Assembly (NCBI RefSeq): GCF_000003605.2
Contig: NW_003145294.1
Coordinates: forward strand, 195,098 to 208,760
Length of the DNA stretch: 13,663 nt
From: Saccoglossus kowalevskii
Taxonomy: Eukaryota; Hemichordata; Enteropneusta; Harrimaniidae
Direction of reading: 5' to 3'
Part shown: piece by piece, positions 1-8,631 of the stretch
How positions within the stretch are numbered: the first letter of the stretch is position 1
How the letters are laid out: each line of letters starts with the position of its first letter
The notes under the pieces: model-generated
Told to the model about the DNA's origin: nothing
Database searches by the model: none
Seen by the model: only the letters and a program-made list of their open reading frames with translations
Made by a program: the position numbers and the translations under genes

Positions 1-182
1 TATGAGACCTCAAAATATAAAAAAATGTTTTTTTATTAGTTGATATTGACATTTTTGTATAATCCACAGTTTTAAGATGTTGGAGACTAAATTAAATGAT
101 TAAGTTTTAATTCTTTCTATTCTTATTTCCACCTGATAATTCTCATTCAAATGCTGACTACAAGCCTGTTATTTATATTCAG
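1..182 (+). other. 3' end of the intron preceding the first visible exon
   Basis: AT-rich sequence ending in a T-rich tract and AG at 181-182, directly followed by the codon ATC and the LGTNP motif. There is no open frame continuing the dehydrogenase upstream, so I read this as intron. Nothing else is visible in it. Confidence 0.7.
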
Positions 183-281
183 ATCATGTTGGGTACTAAC
201 CCTATAACTTGTGCAGCTCCAGCCAAGGATGGGGATAGTTTTGTACTGGATATGGCAACCTCTGCAGTAGCTTTAGGGAAG
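183..281 (+). CDS. Dehydrogenase exon A (residues 1-33 of the fragment)
   Basis: The 99 nt encode a segment starting IMLGTNPITCAAPA and ending VALGK. It follows an AG acceptor and is followed by GTAACT. The GTNP and DMATS motifs mark the start of the cofactor-binding part of Ldh_2 enzymes. Both borders are phase 0. The in-frame ATG at 186-188 is not taken as the start because the homology block normally continues N-terminally. Confidence 0.92.
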
Positions 282-3200
282 GTAACTTTATAACACTTAG
301 ACACAAACTGGATCTGCTAGATACACAAATATTTGATGATGACATATTTTTCATTACCAGGATCGAACACTGGATATTTCAGAATTATCACAATTATAGA
401 ATGATCAATTTTAAAATTGCTGCAGAATACTTGATAAATTAATAAGAGTATTCATAGTCATACATTTATTACATGCAGGTAGGGTGCACTGCAGTACTGA
501 ATATTTATATATGTACAGTGTAAATTTGCACAATTATGTGATTCACAAGATTTTGCTACATTTTGGGGTCAAAGGTCATGATCGCAGTGTGAGTTTATAT
601 AACTACAGGAGGAAATGGCTATAGCTAATAATAAAATATACCAGTAGTTCCTAAGAGAAATTAGTCAACCCCATTAAAAATGTGACTTGACATGTCCATT
701 CATATTTTCAGATCAAAATGTTATAGTAATTGTGTTTTTATGTTATTTATTTATGTTTATGTTCACAATATAACTACAATGGAAAGATAGCCATTGACTT
801 TAAACTTGGCACACATGTTTTTATGTGATCCCAATACTTGATTTGCATTGTTTGGTGTGGGTATAGCAAGTAAGTGTTTGTTGCTAGGAATAAAGAGATC
901 TAATTACTTTGTTGGGTGATATATATAAAATTATTTTTATGTACATATATATGGGGTGTTAATTAATTTATGAAGTCTTATGTGTTTAGCAGGATTGAAA
1001 TTGGATTATATAAGGCCCAGGAAACCAGTAAACAACTGCAAGATTTAACAAGATTGATGTATAATATAATGGCTATATTTGTAGGTTGAAATAGCAGATA
1101 GGGCAGAGACGAGCATACCTCAAGGATGGGGTGTAGACTCCACAGGACAGGTAACAATTGCCTTAAATCTAATTTAAATATTTAGGATGTAATATTGTAT
1201 TTAATGCTTTCGTCATAACACTTGATACGTTCAGTTGTAATCAGCAACCAAATAAAATACGAGGTTATTACAGAGATACCTCAAAGGATGCACAAAGACA
1301 GTACAGCAGGAGTATCCACAGACACGCAATAACCTAATTATTGTTATACATCTTTTTCTTCCAATGATACATCGTGGGAATGCCAAAATCCAAAATGTTT
1401 AGAACAGAATCAGCAAACTTTTTTGTGTGGAGTCCGGTCAAACCCTTGTGGCAGCCATGTTTGTTTTTATTACTAGAGGACACTTACGCGTGTAATCAAT
1501 CCATATTTGGAATTCGCATTTGCTAATATGGTAGGATGAAAATACCCCGTAAAATACCGCAAAATTACGACATGACGTAACCTATGGCGTTACAGTGACA
1601 GATGTATAATAATAATATTCTTTATTTATATATGTTTTAACAATGATGTAATTCACTAGTAGTAAAATTATAAATATTACTCATACCGGCAACATTGCTG
1701 ATAGGTTGTTGAAATATTAGGGAGGGAAAAGTTAGTTAAAAACGTTTTTATTATTTCACCAGATCACCACAGATTCAAAGTCTGTTTTACAGGGAGGAGG
1801 GCTATTACCACTCGGTGGCAGTGAGGAAACTTCAGGTTATAAGGTAACATACATTTGGAGACTATGGATGGGTAATTATTAGATTCATTATTATTGCAGG
1901 CAGACACTTGTAGTAGTGGGGGGGGGGGTGATCCGAGCTGGTTCATTAGGTTCAAACAAACACTATAACGTCTGAAGATTAATATAAATTATAAAAAAAA
2001 AAATTTATGGTTAATTTTTTTTTACAAAGAACCAAACCAGTGTAATCAAATTCTGAATCTACCCATGGGATCTACTGTAGTATAATAAGTTGAAATGTAT
2101 TTAATTACATAGGCTAGTTTTTGTATTAATTGAGAGTTGGAGGTAATAATTAAAGTGATGTAAATTATCTTTCATATTATTCATTATATCATACCTATAT
2201 AGTCCAATCCAGCCCAGGTCAATGTAAAATTAAATTGCATTGTAAAATTATTGAATAATTTTATAGAAAAGTATTTAGAAAAATTCTCATTTTACATGAC
2301 ATTTCTAGCTCTTATTTTTTCAAAATATTGTTCTGTGATTCAAACTTTTTGGCTTTTTTTTTGGTATCTTATCCGTATTATCCCATGATAATAAAAGTGG
2401 TGAGATAAAGGACACAAATTTAGACCTAAAAACATTTTAACTAATTTGTTTCTATGGAAACAAGTGTAACTACTATCAATAAATTGAGATAACTGTCATA
2501 TCTCTGTAACATACTATGTATTGTTATTTTTCAGGGTTATGGTCTTGCTATGATGGTAGAAATGTTTTGTGGTATTTTAGGAAATGGTGATTTTGGTCCA
2601 AATATTAGAAGGTGGAAGGATGCTGACAGAGTAGCAAATTTAGTGAGTATCTGGATTATTTAATTAATGTGGTTTCTTTGTAGCAGTCACATATAAACTG
2701 GTAGTCAGGGCAGTTTTAGCAATGTGTGAATATTTTAAAACACTAACTGGTGTTGTCCAGGTACACTGAAATATGCAAACAATTTAATTTGGGTTGTGCG
2801 TCTCACCAATCCTCGGGGGCGGACATCCGGGCATTTACCACCGCCTGGCAACCCTCGCGGTGAAAACAAAGACCAAAAACTCACAGAAAACGGTACTTTG
2901 CGATGGTTGATGAGAGTCCCCTGAACAGTGTAACAAGATTATCCCTACGTGTGTAACATATATGAATTTGGTTGTTCAGGATTACTTCAAAGTTGAGTTT
3001 GTGTTGTTTTCTCGAGTTTTCACCGGCTCCACCACAGCAGCGCGCACAAAGCCCATAGAAATACGTGGTACAGATATGCACGTCTTAGCAACGTAGAACG
3101 TCCGTGACGTAGCTCCGCCCCCGAGGATACCTCTTTTATTCAGTTTAAAACTCATTGACCTCCAATTCTCTTCTGAAGTGTTAATTCCACTATAACTGAT

Positions 3201-6200
3201 AAAATTGAAAACAATGCACAAAATATCTTAAACACTAGGTAGTAGTTTTGAATGTAACTGGTAGCAGGAATACTCATAGTTTTATCATTTCAAGTGAAAT
3301 ACTTGTGTCAGACTATTTTGCAATGTAGTGAACAAAAAAAAACTAAAGTGAGCATAACACATGTGCTTATTCTGTAATTTTGATGTTGAAATTTCCAAAG
3401 TGAGTACAAATAGTTGATAGAACCATGATATTGAATCATGCTATGGATATACCGGTATAACCAGATTGGTAGCTAAATGTACCTACTTATGACAATGAGA
3501 TAGTTAATGGTAGTTAGAAACATAATGTTCAAGAGGTACATGTACATGCAACACTTCTAGCACAATCAAGTTAACCCTCCGGGCTCCCAGTTTACATTAA
3601 TGCACATGTTCTTCAGTAGTAAATAACATTTAAATAATAATCGTGTGGTCATGTGTATAAAATTTATTTATACTCACTTACTTCATACATTCCTTTGAAT
3701 TGTTTCTGCTACATTCTATCAGAACAATTAACAGCTGCATTTGCTGTCTTATTTGTTTCAAATGTTTTTATATATAATGCCTTAGCTTGGTTTGGCCAAT
3801 TGTTCTCTGGGTTGATCATTTTTTGTTGAGAAATAATTATCTCTAAATACTGTGATACTATTTTGACAGGTTTTACATCACATGACTATATATTTAGTAG
3901 ACTCTAGTATACTCCATGGAAAACATTGTTTTTCTAGGTTATCTGTCATAACCCAGTCTGAAGCATATATCCCAACTGTCTCATAAATAATCAATAAGCA
4001 TGGAAACTAAAATTAATAATTCATGTATTAATATATAAATATGGTTTAGCAATAATGTGACTATATACTCTTGGGAACATAATTTAATATGTTGCTTGAT
4101 TGATAGGGTCAGTGTTTTGTTGCCATTGATCCAGAATCCTTTGCACCAGGATTTACAGATAGAATGCAATCGTTAATTGATATTTGTAGAGGCCAACAAC
4201 CGGTAAGTATATATTTGCAGTGTAATATACAAGTAGGTTCAGATGTTCACACATGCTTATTAAGGCATGGATGCAGGGTCATGGAGACTTGTTGTTGCCT
4301 ATACACACTTTTGAAATTTTAGAGCTCTATCACCAGAGGAACATACTGAAAAAATGCTCAATTTATCTTTAAAAATGCAAAAAGATAAATCATTTTTTCA
4401 AAATAGCTGACCCAAATGTTTCAGAAGCCACAATACTGGTCATGAGTTGCTGACACCAGGTCAAGTAAAGGAAACTTCTAGTGTGCTGTGTACTTGTTCT
4501 GGGTAACATCATGATCTTTGTGGTGATGACATTCATCGTTTCTTGCTAACATGTAATAAATATTTAATGTCAGACGTCACAAAGATCACTCGTTCTATGA
4601 CTTGTTATGGCATGAGAAAAAAGTCACTGCCAACAGTGACAGTTGGACAGCAAGGATTTTGAAGACATCATCTCGGAAGACATCATGGAATTAGGCAATT
4701 AGTGATCTGTCCACCTGACTAATATCATCATTGTTATGAGTGGTACTGTGCTTCAGCATCACAGACTGATGTGGCTAAAGCCATGGATTTTTCCCACACG
4801 AACCAACAATACTTTGTGCGACTAAGTGGTGGACTTATTAGTAGACAAATTCATGCAATCATGTAAATCTTGGAAATCGTATACCATTCTGGCTACCACC
4901 CCATTGCAATTCAGGCAGTTACCAAAGAACCTGGTGAAGAAGAGGCAAAATCAGGCAGAGACAGCAGTGTTGTTTTTCAAGGGCACAATAACAATATGCC
5001 AAGCAATCAATCCTAGATTTAACACACACCTGCTTCTGGTTACAAAAGAATCAGGGGACTTGTAATCTCTCAATCCAAGCGCCAACCTACGGTCATCACA
5101 CACATCATCAGACGGTCACTGGTAGCATAGTGGTTGTCCCATCAGACTCATGATCGGTAGACCCAAGTTCAAATCCTACCTTAGGCTGAACATTAAAAGG
5201 GTCGACCCCTACCCTGGGTGAGTGTGCCACAGACTCAATGGGAAGGCCAATTCCACTGGCCGAGATTCATTCACTAACGAATCTGACTTTGGGGGAACCC
5301 TGGTTAAGGTCCGCAGGTGCTTGTGTTGATGCCAGGATAGCGCATTAAAATTGCCATTTGATAGGGAGATGCTCACACAGCCCTTCATGTAGTCCCAAAC
5401 AGGAAATGTGTCAGCATTAGCACTTGCAATTTGCACTTACAAAAAAGAAAAAAAGAAAAGTCAGATGAGACAAGTGACATTCAATGTCCGGAAATGTCGC
5501 CTGGCACAAAAACATTTAAAAAAAAAATCAGACAGTGTGTCAGACCAAATGATTTCATGGCAGCATTGTATCTGACTATGCATATTTAAATCATATTATC
5601 CACTTATGTTGCCAAACTTTATTGAGGTTTGCAGGAATGGGAAGGTGTTTATGCAGATGTACATGATACCATCATCATATACTCATCATATAATGTCAGA
5701 ACACCTTCAGTAGTATATACTCTGTCACCCTGCCTCATAATTTACATGTCACAATCTCAATAAGGAATAACTATTACTCAAATAGTGATTGTAATAACCA
5801 CATAAAAAGTTGTATACAAATACCCTGACAGGTTCGGGCAGTATGCTTCTTAGATGTTGTGTCAAATTTATACTACCTCACAAAATCATGATGATGATGC
5901 ATGATGGGAATGGTGACATCATTGGAAGCTCTTGTACAACATGCACTGTCCTCTAGAACTTTGTAGCATTTTCTATTAGATACATACTTTAAGTATCTAC
6001 AAAAGAATTTTCTAGACCTGAGTGTAACAACCAGGTGCAAAGATGCCTAGTCTGGTGAACCATTCCTGGTTCACTTACAGATCAGAGTTCCACTCATTCC
6101 ACCTCTACCATCAGTATACTGTTAATATCAGACATATATCGGAGTCAGCATGATGGTTCAACAGGCACAGGCCTCTTGGATATGATATCAGCCGTGCATT

Positions 6201-7290
6201 TCTACTGGGAGGAGTTGAGTGGTTCTAGTGAGGTATGCCTATTTAACGATTGTGGCCTACCTCAACATGGGTGTGCAAATTATTTTCTGATACGCTCAAA
6301 TCAATGTCAAACTGTAGTGCAATCACATCAGATGGGTTCACAATATATTATTTAACACACTGTGTTAGACTTAAAACAAGCTTGACGGCACATGGTGCCA
6401 GATGTTTGTGACACACAATTTGTCAGCATGCAAGAAGATTACCAGTTGACATACATTGGGTATGTCTGCATTACATAGCTATTTCTTCTGCATGCCTGCT
6501 TCTGCCATAACATAACATATATTTACTTATATAGTGCACAGTTACCCAGGATTAGGTTATATTACATCTACATATAAACCTGTTTTGCATTTCATGACCC
6601 GACCTATTTTTGAATTTTCCCTTATGAATTGTGTTTATCCCATGACAGATCACTTTGAAAAAGTAATAAAATAACTGTATCATGTACAATGACTAGGTAA
6701 TATATCACCCACCATGTCATTGAACCTTTGTTGTTTAATTTAGGCTGAAGGTGAAAGTGAAGTACTCATCGCAGGGGATCCAGAGAGAATTCACATGAAA
6801 AAAGTTGATCGTGATGGCGGATTAAGATATCATATTAATCTTATTAATGCTTTAGTAAGTGACTTAGCTTAATTTTATTTCATTTTGCATGTTTTGTTTT
6901 TTTAATAATTTCTCTTCAATTTTGATCTTAATGGAGAAAATTTCTCATTTATTTTAAGGAAGGCGACCAAATTGACTAGCACTCAAAGGGTTAAAGTGGA
7001 CAAACATTTTTCACACATTGTATACGTTGAATAGAACCATTTGTGACAATCACTTAAATTATTTTCCATATTAGTCAGTAATGAAACAACCTTTTAAGGA
7101 CTGTATAACTTGAATAATAAAACATTATTTAATTGTCTATTCCGTGCGAATACTTTGTATATTGACTAACATTCAACACATTTATTGTTGGGTGTAGGTG
7201 GCTCATTTATAGTTTCAGTATTTCGTTCTCACTTCATTTCAGGATAAGATAGCTGTTGAACTTGGTGTTACTAAACTGAAGACACTGTAG
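183..7290 (+). CDS. Malate/L-lactate dehydrogenase-like oxidoreductase (Ldh_2 family), 3' part of a spliced gene, seven exons
   Basis: Joining 183-281, 1085-1150, 1763-1843, 2535-2642, 4107-4202, 6744-6854 and 7243-7290 gives an uninterrupted 202-residue C-terminal fragment ending in TAG. Family hallmarks in order: LGTNPI near residues 3-8 and DMATS at 23-27 (cofactor-domain start), EGWG-like QGWGVD at 46-51, LLPLGG at 69-74, GYKGYGLAMMVE at 80-91, AIDPE at 124-128, AGDPE at 160-164 and a C-terminal ELGV at 193-196. The family includes NAD(P)-dependent malate, sulfolactate, ureidoglycolate and diketogulonate 2-hydroxyacid dehydrogenases of roughly 330-360 residues, so about 140 N-terminal residues, including the usual catalytic His, lie left of the window. 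Substrate cannot be told from this half; it is probably a soluble enzyme. Every intron is GT-AG and phase 0. The exon set matches family order with no missing block, so the gene looks intact. Family call is firm; the exact reaction is not. Confidence 0.93.
282..1084 (+). other. Intron 1 of the dehydrogenase gene (803 nt)
   Basis: GTAACT donor and TTTGTAG acceptor. It contains a perfect nuclear-receptor DR1 motif at 566-578. The stretch around 780-850 (a 'ttgactttaaacttggcacacatg' type of text) has the look of a decayed interspersed repeat, but no ends can be defined. No coding frame is recognisable. Confidence 0.8.
566..578 (+). promoter_or_regulatory. DR1 nuclear-receptor element (candidate HNF4/RXR/COUP-TF site)
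   Basis: Two half-sites, GGGTCA and AGGTCA, are separated by a single A, a full match to the DR1 consensus bound by HNF4, RXR heterodimers and COUP-TF. It lies inside intron 1 of a metabolic gene. The match is seen directly; occupancy and function are inference, and a repeat-borne origin is possible. Confidence 0.35.
1085..1150 (+). CDS. Dehydrogenase exon B (residues 34-55)
   Basis: The 66 nt encode VEIADRAETSIPQGWGVDSTGQ in two parts: an ADR-like stretch and then the family's 'IP.GWGVD..G' block. The exon lies between TTTGTAG and GTAACA, phase 0 on both sides. It is short and was found only by matching the family sequence between exons A and C. Confidence 0.9.
1151..1762 (+). other. Intron 2 of the dehydrogenase gene (612 nt)
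   Basis: GTAACA donor and TTTCACCAG acceptor. The middle part near 1430-1600 is somewhat richer in CpG than its surroundings and may be an old repeat, but I cannot assign a family. No gene is seen. Confidence 0.8.
1763..1843 (+). CDS. Dehydrogenase exon C (residues 56-82)
   Basis: The 81 nt encode the block with QGGGLLPLGG followed by EETSGYK, the glycine-rich 'G.LLPLGG....GYKG' signature of Ldh_2 enzymes. The signature is interrupted by the next intron right after GYK. Acceptor CACCAG, donor GTAACA, phase 0 at both ends. Confidence 0.92.
1844..2534 (+). other. Intron 3 of the dehydrogenase gene (691 nt)
   Basis: GTAACA donor and TTATTTTTCAG acceptor. It holds an 11-nt G run at 1918-1928, an A11 run near 1993-2003 and a T9 run at 2015-2023. 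Apart from these homopolymers it is plain AT-rich sequence. Confidence 0.8.
2535..2642 (+). CDS. Dehydrogenase exon D (residues 83-118)
   Basis: The 108 nt encode GYGLAMMVEMFCGIL, completing the GYKGYGLA signature, and then FGPNIRRWKD and RVANL. Strong acceptor TTATTTTTCAG, donor GTGAGT, phase 0 on both sides. The GYGLA(L/M).(V/I)(E/D) helix is one of the most conserved parts of the family. Confidence 0.94.
2810..3127. mobile_element. MITE-like element with 14-nt perfect terminal inverted repeats
   Basis: TCCTCGGGGGCGGA at 2810-2823 is the exact reverse complement of 3114-3127. Inside lie further inverted pairs: CGGTGAAAAC at 2858-2867 with 3016-3025, and CCTGAACA at 2920-2927 with 2973-2980. 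The 318-nt unit has GC- and CpG-rich ends in an otherwise AT-rich intron and no credible coding capacity, which fits a non-autonomous foldback or MITE-type DNA element. No convincing target-site duplication is visible, so the true ends and superfamily are undetermined. Confidence 0.55.
3424..3459. repeat. Adjacent small palindromes
   Basis: CATGAT at 3424-3429 pairs with ATCATG at 3435-3440 across a five-base loop, followed at 3448-3459 by the 12-nt perfect palindrome TATACCGGTATA. Significance is unknown. Confidence 0.3.
4107..4202 (+). CDS. Dehydrogenase exon E (residues 119-150)
   Basis: The 96 nt encode GQCFVAIDPESFAPGF and then DRMQSLIDICRGQQP. The 'F.AIDP..F.....F..R' pattern is characteristic of the family and lies near the dimer and active-site region in known structures. 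Acceptor GATAG, donor GTAAGT, phase 0 on both sides. Confidence 0.92.
4512..4640. repeat. Inverted-repeat cluster (possible decayed DNA element)
   Basis: TGATCTTTGTG at 4512-4522 is exactly inverted at 4578-4588, and the arms continue with TGACATT at 4527-4533 against AATGTCA at 4566-4572. A second hairpin follows, with GTCACTG at 4623-4629 against CAGTGAC at 4634-4640 (7 bp, CCAA loop). An 11-nt direct repeat, GAAGACATCAT, lies just beyond at 4661-4671 and 4676-4686. No element boundaries or coding remnants can be assigned. Confidence 0.4.
5115..5460 (+). mobile_element. tRNA-derived SINE
   Basis: The head has RNA polymerase III promoter boxes: box A TAGCATAGTGG at 5123-5133 and box B GTTCAAATCC at 5167-5176, about 34 nt apart as in tRNA genes. 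Between them ACTCATGATC resembles an anticodon loop with CAT (Met-like). A body of about 250 nt without coding capacity follows, ending in an A-rich tail at about 5440-5460. The head is diverged from a functional tRNA (mispaired stems), so this is not a tRNA gene. No clear target-site duplication is found. It lies in sense orientation in intron 5. The SINE class is well supported; the family name is unknown to me. Confidence 0.75.
5123..5176 (+). promoter_or_regulatory. Internal Pol III promoter (A and B boxes) of the SINE
   Basis: Box A TAGCATAGTGG (5123-5133) fits the TRGYNNARNNGG consensus. Box B GTTCAAATCC (5167-5176) fits GWTCRANNC. Spacing is tRNA-like. Whether it is still transcribed is unknown. 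Confidence 0.65.
6744..6854 (+). CDS. Dehydrogenase exon F (residues 151-187)
   Basis: The 111 nt start with AEGESEVLIAGDPERI and end GGLRYHINLINAL. They correspond to the family's 'V.(I/L)PG(D/E)PE....' loop and the following 'GI.L' strand and helix. The usual Pro of the PGD/PGE motif is Ala here. Acceptor TTTAATTTAG, donor GTAAGT, phase 0 on both sides. Confidence 0.93.
6855..7242 (+). other. Intron 6 of the dehydrogenase gene (388 nt)
   Basis: GTAAGT donor and CACTTCATTTCAG acceptor, both strong. AT-rich; nothing further recognised. Confidence 0.85.
7243..7290 (+). CDS. Dehydrogenase terminal exon G with TAG stop (residues 188-202)
   Basis: The 48 nt encode DKIAVELGVTKLKTL and TAG. The 'L..LA..LGV' ending is the normal C-terminus of Ldh_2 proteins, so the gene ends where the family ends. 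The acceptor CATTTCAG is strong. Confidence 0.93.
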   Translation, partial: DKIAVELGVTKLKTL

Positions 7291-7575
7291 AAAATTAAAG
7301 TGCAGTTACAATGTTTTTATACATCTAAAGATGTACATGTACAGTGTGAAAATGAAGGTATCTAAATATCTCCCGAAATGGTTGTTAATCCTACAAGGAT
7401 TTAAAATGTGAAGTTATGCAAGTCGTGTGTGAATGACTACAATGTGCATATCTATATGCAAATGTATTTTTATACGGGGCAATTAACATAGTGAACACTG
7501 TAAGTGTCATTGTTTATACTAATTGTAATTATTTCTAAATCAAAATAATAAACATAACATTATATACATAAAACC
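7291..7575 (+). other. 3' untranslated region of the dehydrogenase gene
   Basis: Non-coding stretch between the TAG and the region shortly after AATAAA. It contains the perfect 12-nt palindrome TGTACATGTACA at 7332-7343 and a short inverted repeat, TGCATAT at 7445-7451 against ATATGCA at 7454-7460. The 3' end is estimated from the poly(A) signal and is not certain. Confidence 0.6.
7547..7552 (+). promoter_or_regulatory. Poly(A) signal AATAAA
   Basis: Canonical hexamer 257 nt after the TAG stop, the first AATAAA on this strand downstream of the gene. Cleavage would fall roughly 10-30 nt later. Confidence 0.6.
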
Positions 7576-8581
7576 TACCTACCTACTGAGTCAAATTAAT
7601 GTCCTCCTCTTCATGACACATGACACTTCACTCAGTATTATGAGTGAATGATATTTTATTTATAACAAACTGTCAAAAAATACACTACTTTTATTTGTTT
7701 TCAAAATTACAGAAAAAAAGTGTTTGCTCGCATGCAAACCAGTCAGATAAAACTTCCCTTAAGTTTTACAAAACACTCCTGACCCATCAAACACAGTACA
7801 GCCTATACATGATTTACCAGGTGGTGTTATCTGGGAACACAAGAGACAGTTTCGAAACTCGTGGCACTCTGAATTACCAGCTTTGAGATGGCTCAGCAGA
7901 CCTTTGTTGTATTACACCATCGAAAGCATGCACATTCTTAATTAGATCATTCAATTTGGGTATTATTCGACAATTAGACCCATAGTTATATAAATATATT
8001 TGAAATAAACCTCGTGTAAGTATGTATAATCATAAACAAACAATATTTTATAATGTCTCTATTCAATATTACTCATATTACAATCGGTATCCAATTGTTA
8101 TTTATGTTTATGTTTGCTATTATAGCACTGTTAAACCAAGCAAGATACACAAATTAGTTGATATACTGGGTGCAGGTGTGAATAAGCGCTATAGCTGGAC
8201 ATATTTGTTCTATAGGGTAAAGTTATTAGTTAGAAATAAAAGACTCTTTCTATCCACACATGTCTTGAAGTGGGAACATGCATGTACTTCTATTGTTTCA
8301 ATCCCCATATATAAAAACGAAGAGAGTGGAAATTACACAAATGTTAGGAATTAGGTTCATTAGCTACCACCTAGTAATAACATGTATCACAATATCCAAT
8401 TGTCTTTGATTTAGGTGTATTTTTTATTTAGGGTCATATTTTGCTTGGATAAGTTCGTAGTGCAACAGCTCTATAATACGGCTTGAGATTTAATCCTTTC
8501 AATTTTACTTATATTATACACAAGATAGAAATAAAAGCAGAATTGCCATACAGAATGATCCCATTAATCATCTTCTTGTGT

Positions 8582-8631
8582 TTAACGGTGATTAACGGTG
8601 AATTGGTAAAGTTTTTTTTCTCTCTCTCTCT
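8582..8631. repeat. Tandem 10-mer followed by polypyrimidine (CT)n tract
   Basis: TTAACGGTGA is repeated exactly at 8582-8591 and 8592-8601. Shortly after, T8 runs into a (CT)n microsatellite up to 8631. Confidence 0.6.

Larger units (their letters stand above)
2643..4106 (+). other. Intron 4 of the dehydrogenase gene (1464 nt)
   Basis: GTGAGT donor and GATTGATAG acceptor (a weak pyrimidine tract). It contains the nested inverted-repeat element at 2810-3127 and a pair of small palindromes at 3424-3459. The rest is AT-rich sequence without a recognisable gene. Confidence 0.8.
4203..6743 (+). other. Intron 5 of the dehydrogenase gene (2541 nt), repeat-laden
   Basis: GTAAGT donor and TTTAATTTAG acceptor. 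It is the longest intron and carries an inverted-repeat cluster at 4512-4690, a tRNA-derived SINE at about 5115-5460 and a 98-codon stop-free stretch at 6059-6355. The 79-codon frame at 4826-5065 begins with GTG and resembles no family I know. No exon needed by the dehydrogenase is missing here, as residues 150 and 151 join smoothly. Confidence 0.8.

Noticed and set aside
183-188. Gene start at the ATG inside exon A
   Set aside because: The codon is preceded by an AG acceptor and the family has about 140 further N-terminal residues, including the catalytic part, so the protein must begin upstream of the window.
2881-3221. Minus-strand open frames of 66 and 79 codons
   Set aside because: They overlap the nested inverted-repeat element in different frames and have no protein features.
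4826-5065. 79-codon plus-strand open frame in intron 5
   Set aside because: Begins with GTG and sits between repeat structures. I considered a transposase or recombinase remnant, but no motif supports it.
5115-5190. Functional tRNA-Met gene
   Set aside because: Boxes A and B are present, but the anticodon and acceptor stems are mispaired and the unit continues into a SINE body with an A-rich tail.
5209-5436. 75-codon minus-strand frame
   Set aside because: Lies wholly inside the SINE body and is a chance frame of a non-coding retroposon.
8300-8315. TATA-box-like TATATAAAA
   Set aside because: Isolated match in AT-rich DNA with no gene downstream on that strand.
8022-8354. 110-codon plus-strand open frame in the intergenic region
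   Set aside because: Starts with ATG but is Tyr/Ile/Asn-rich as expected from AT-rich DNA. No motif, no splice context and no family resemblance.
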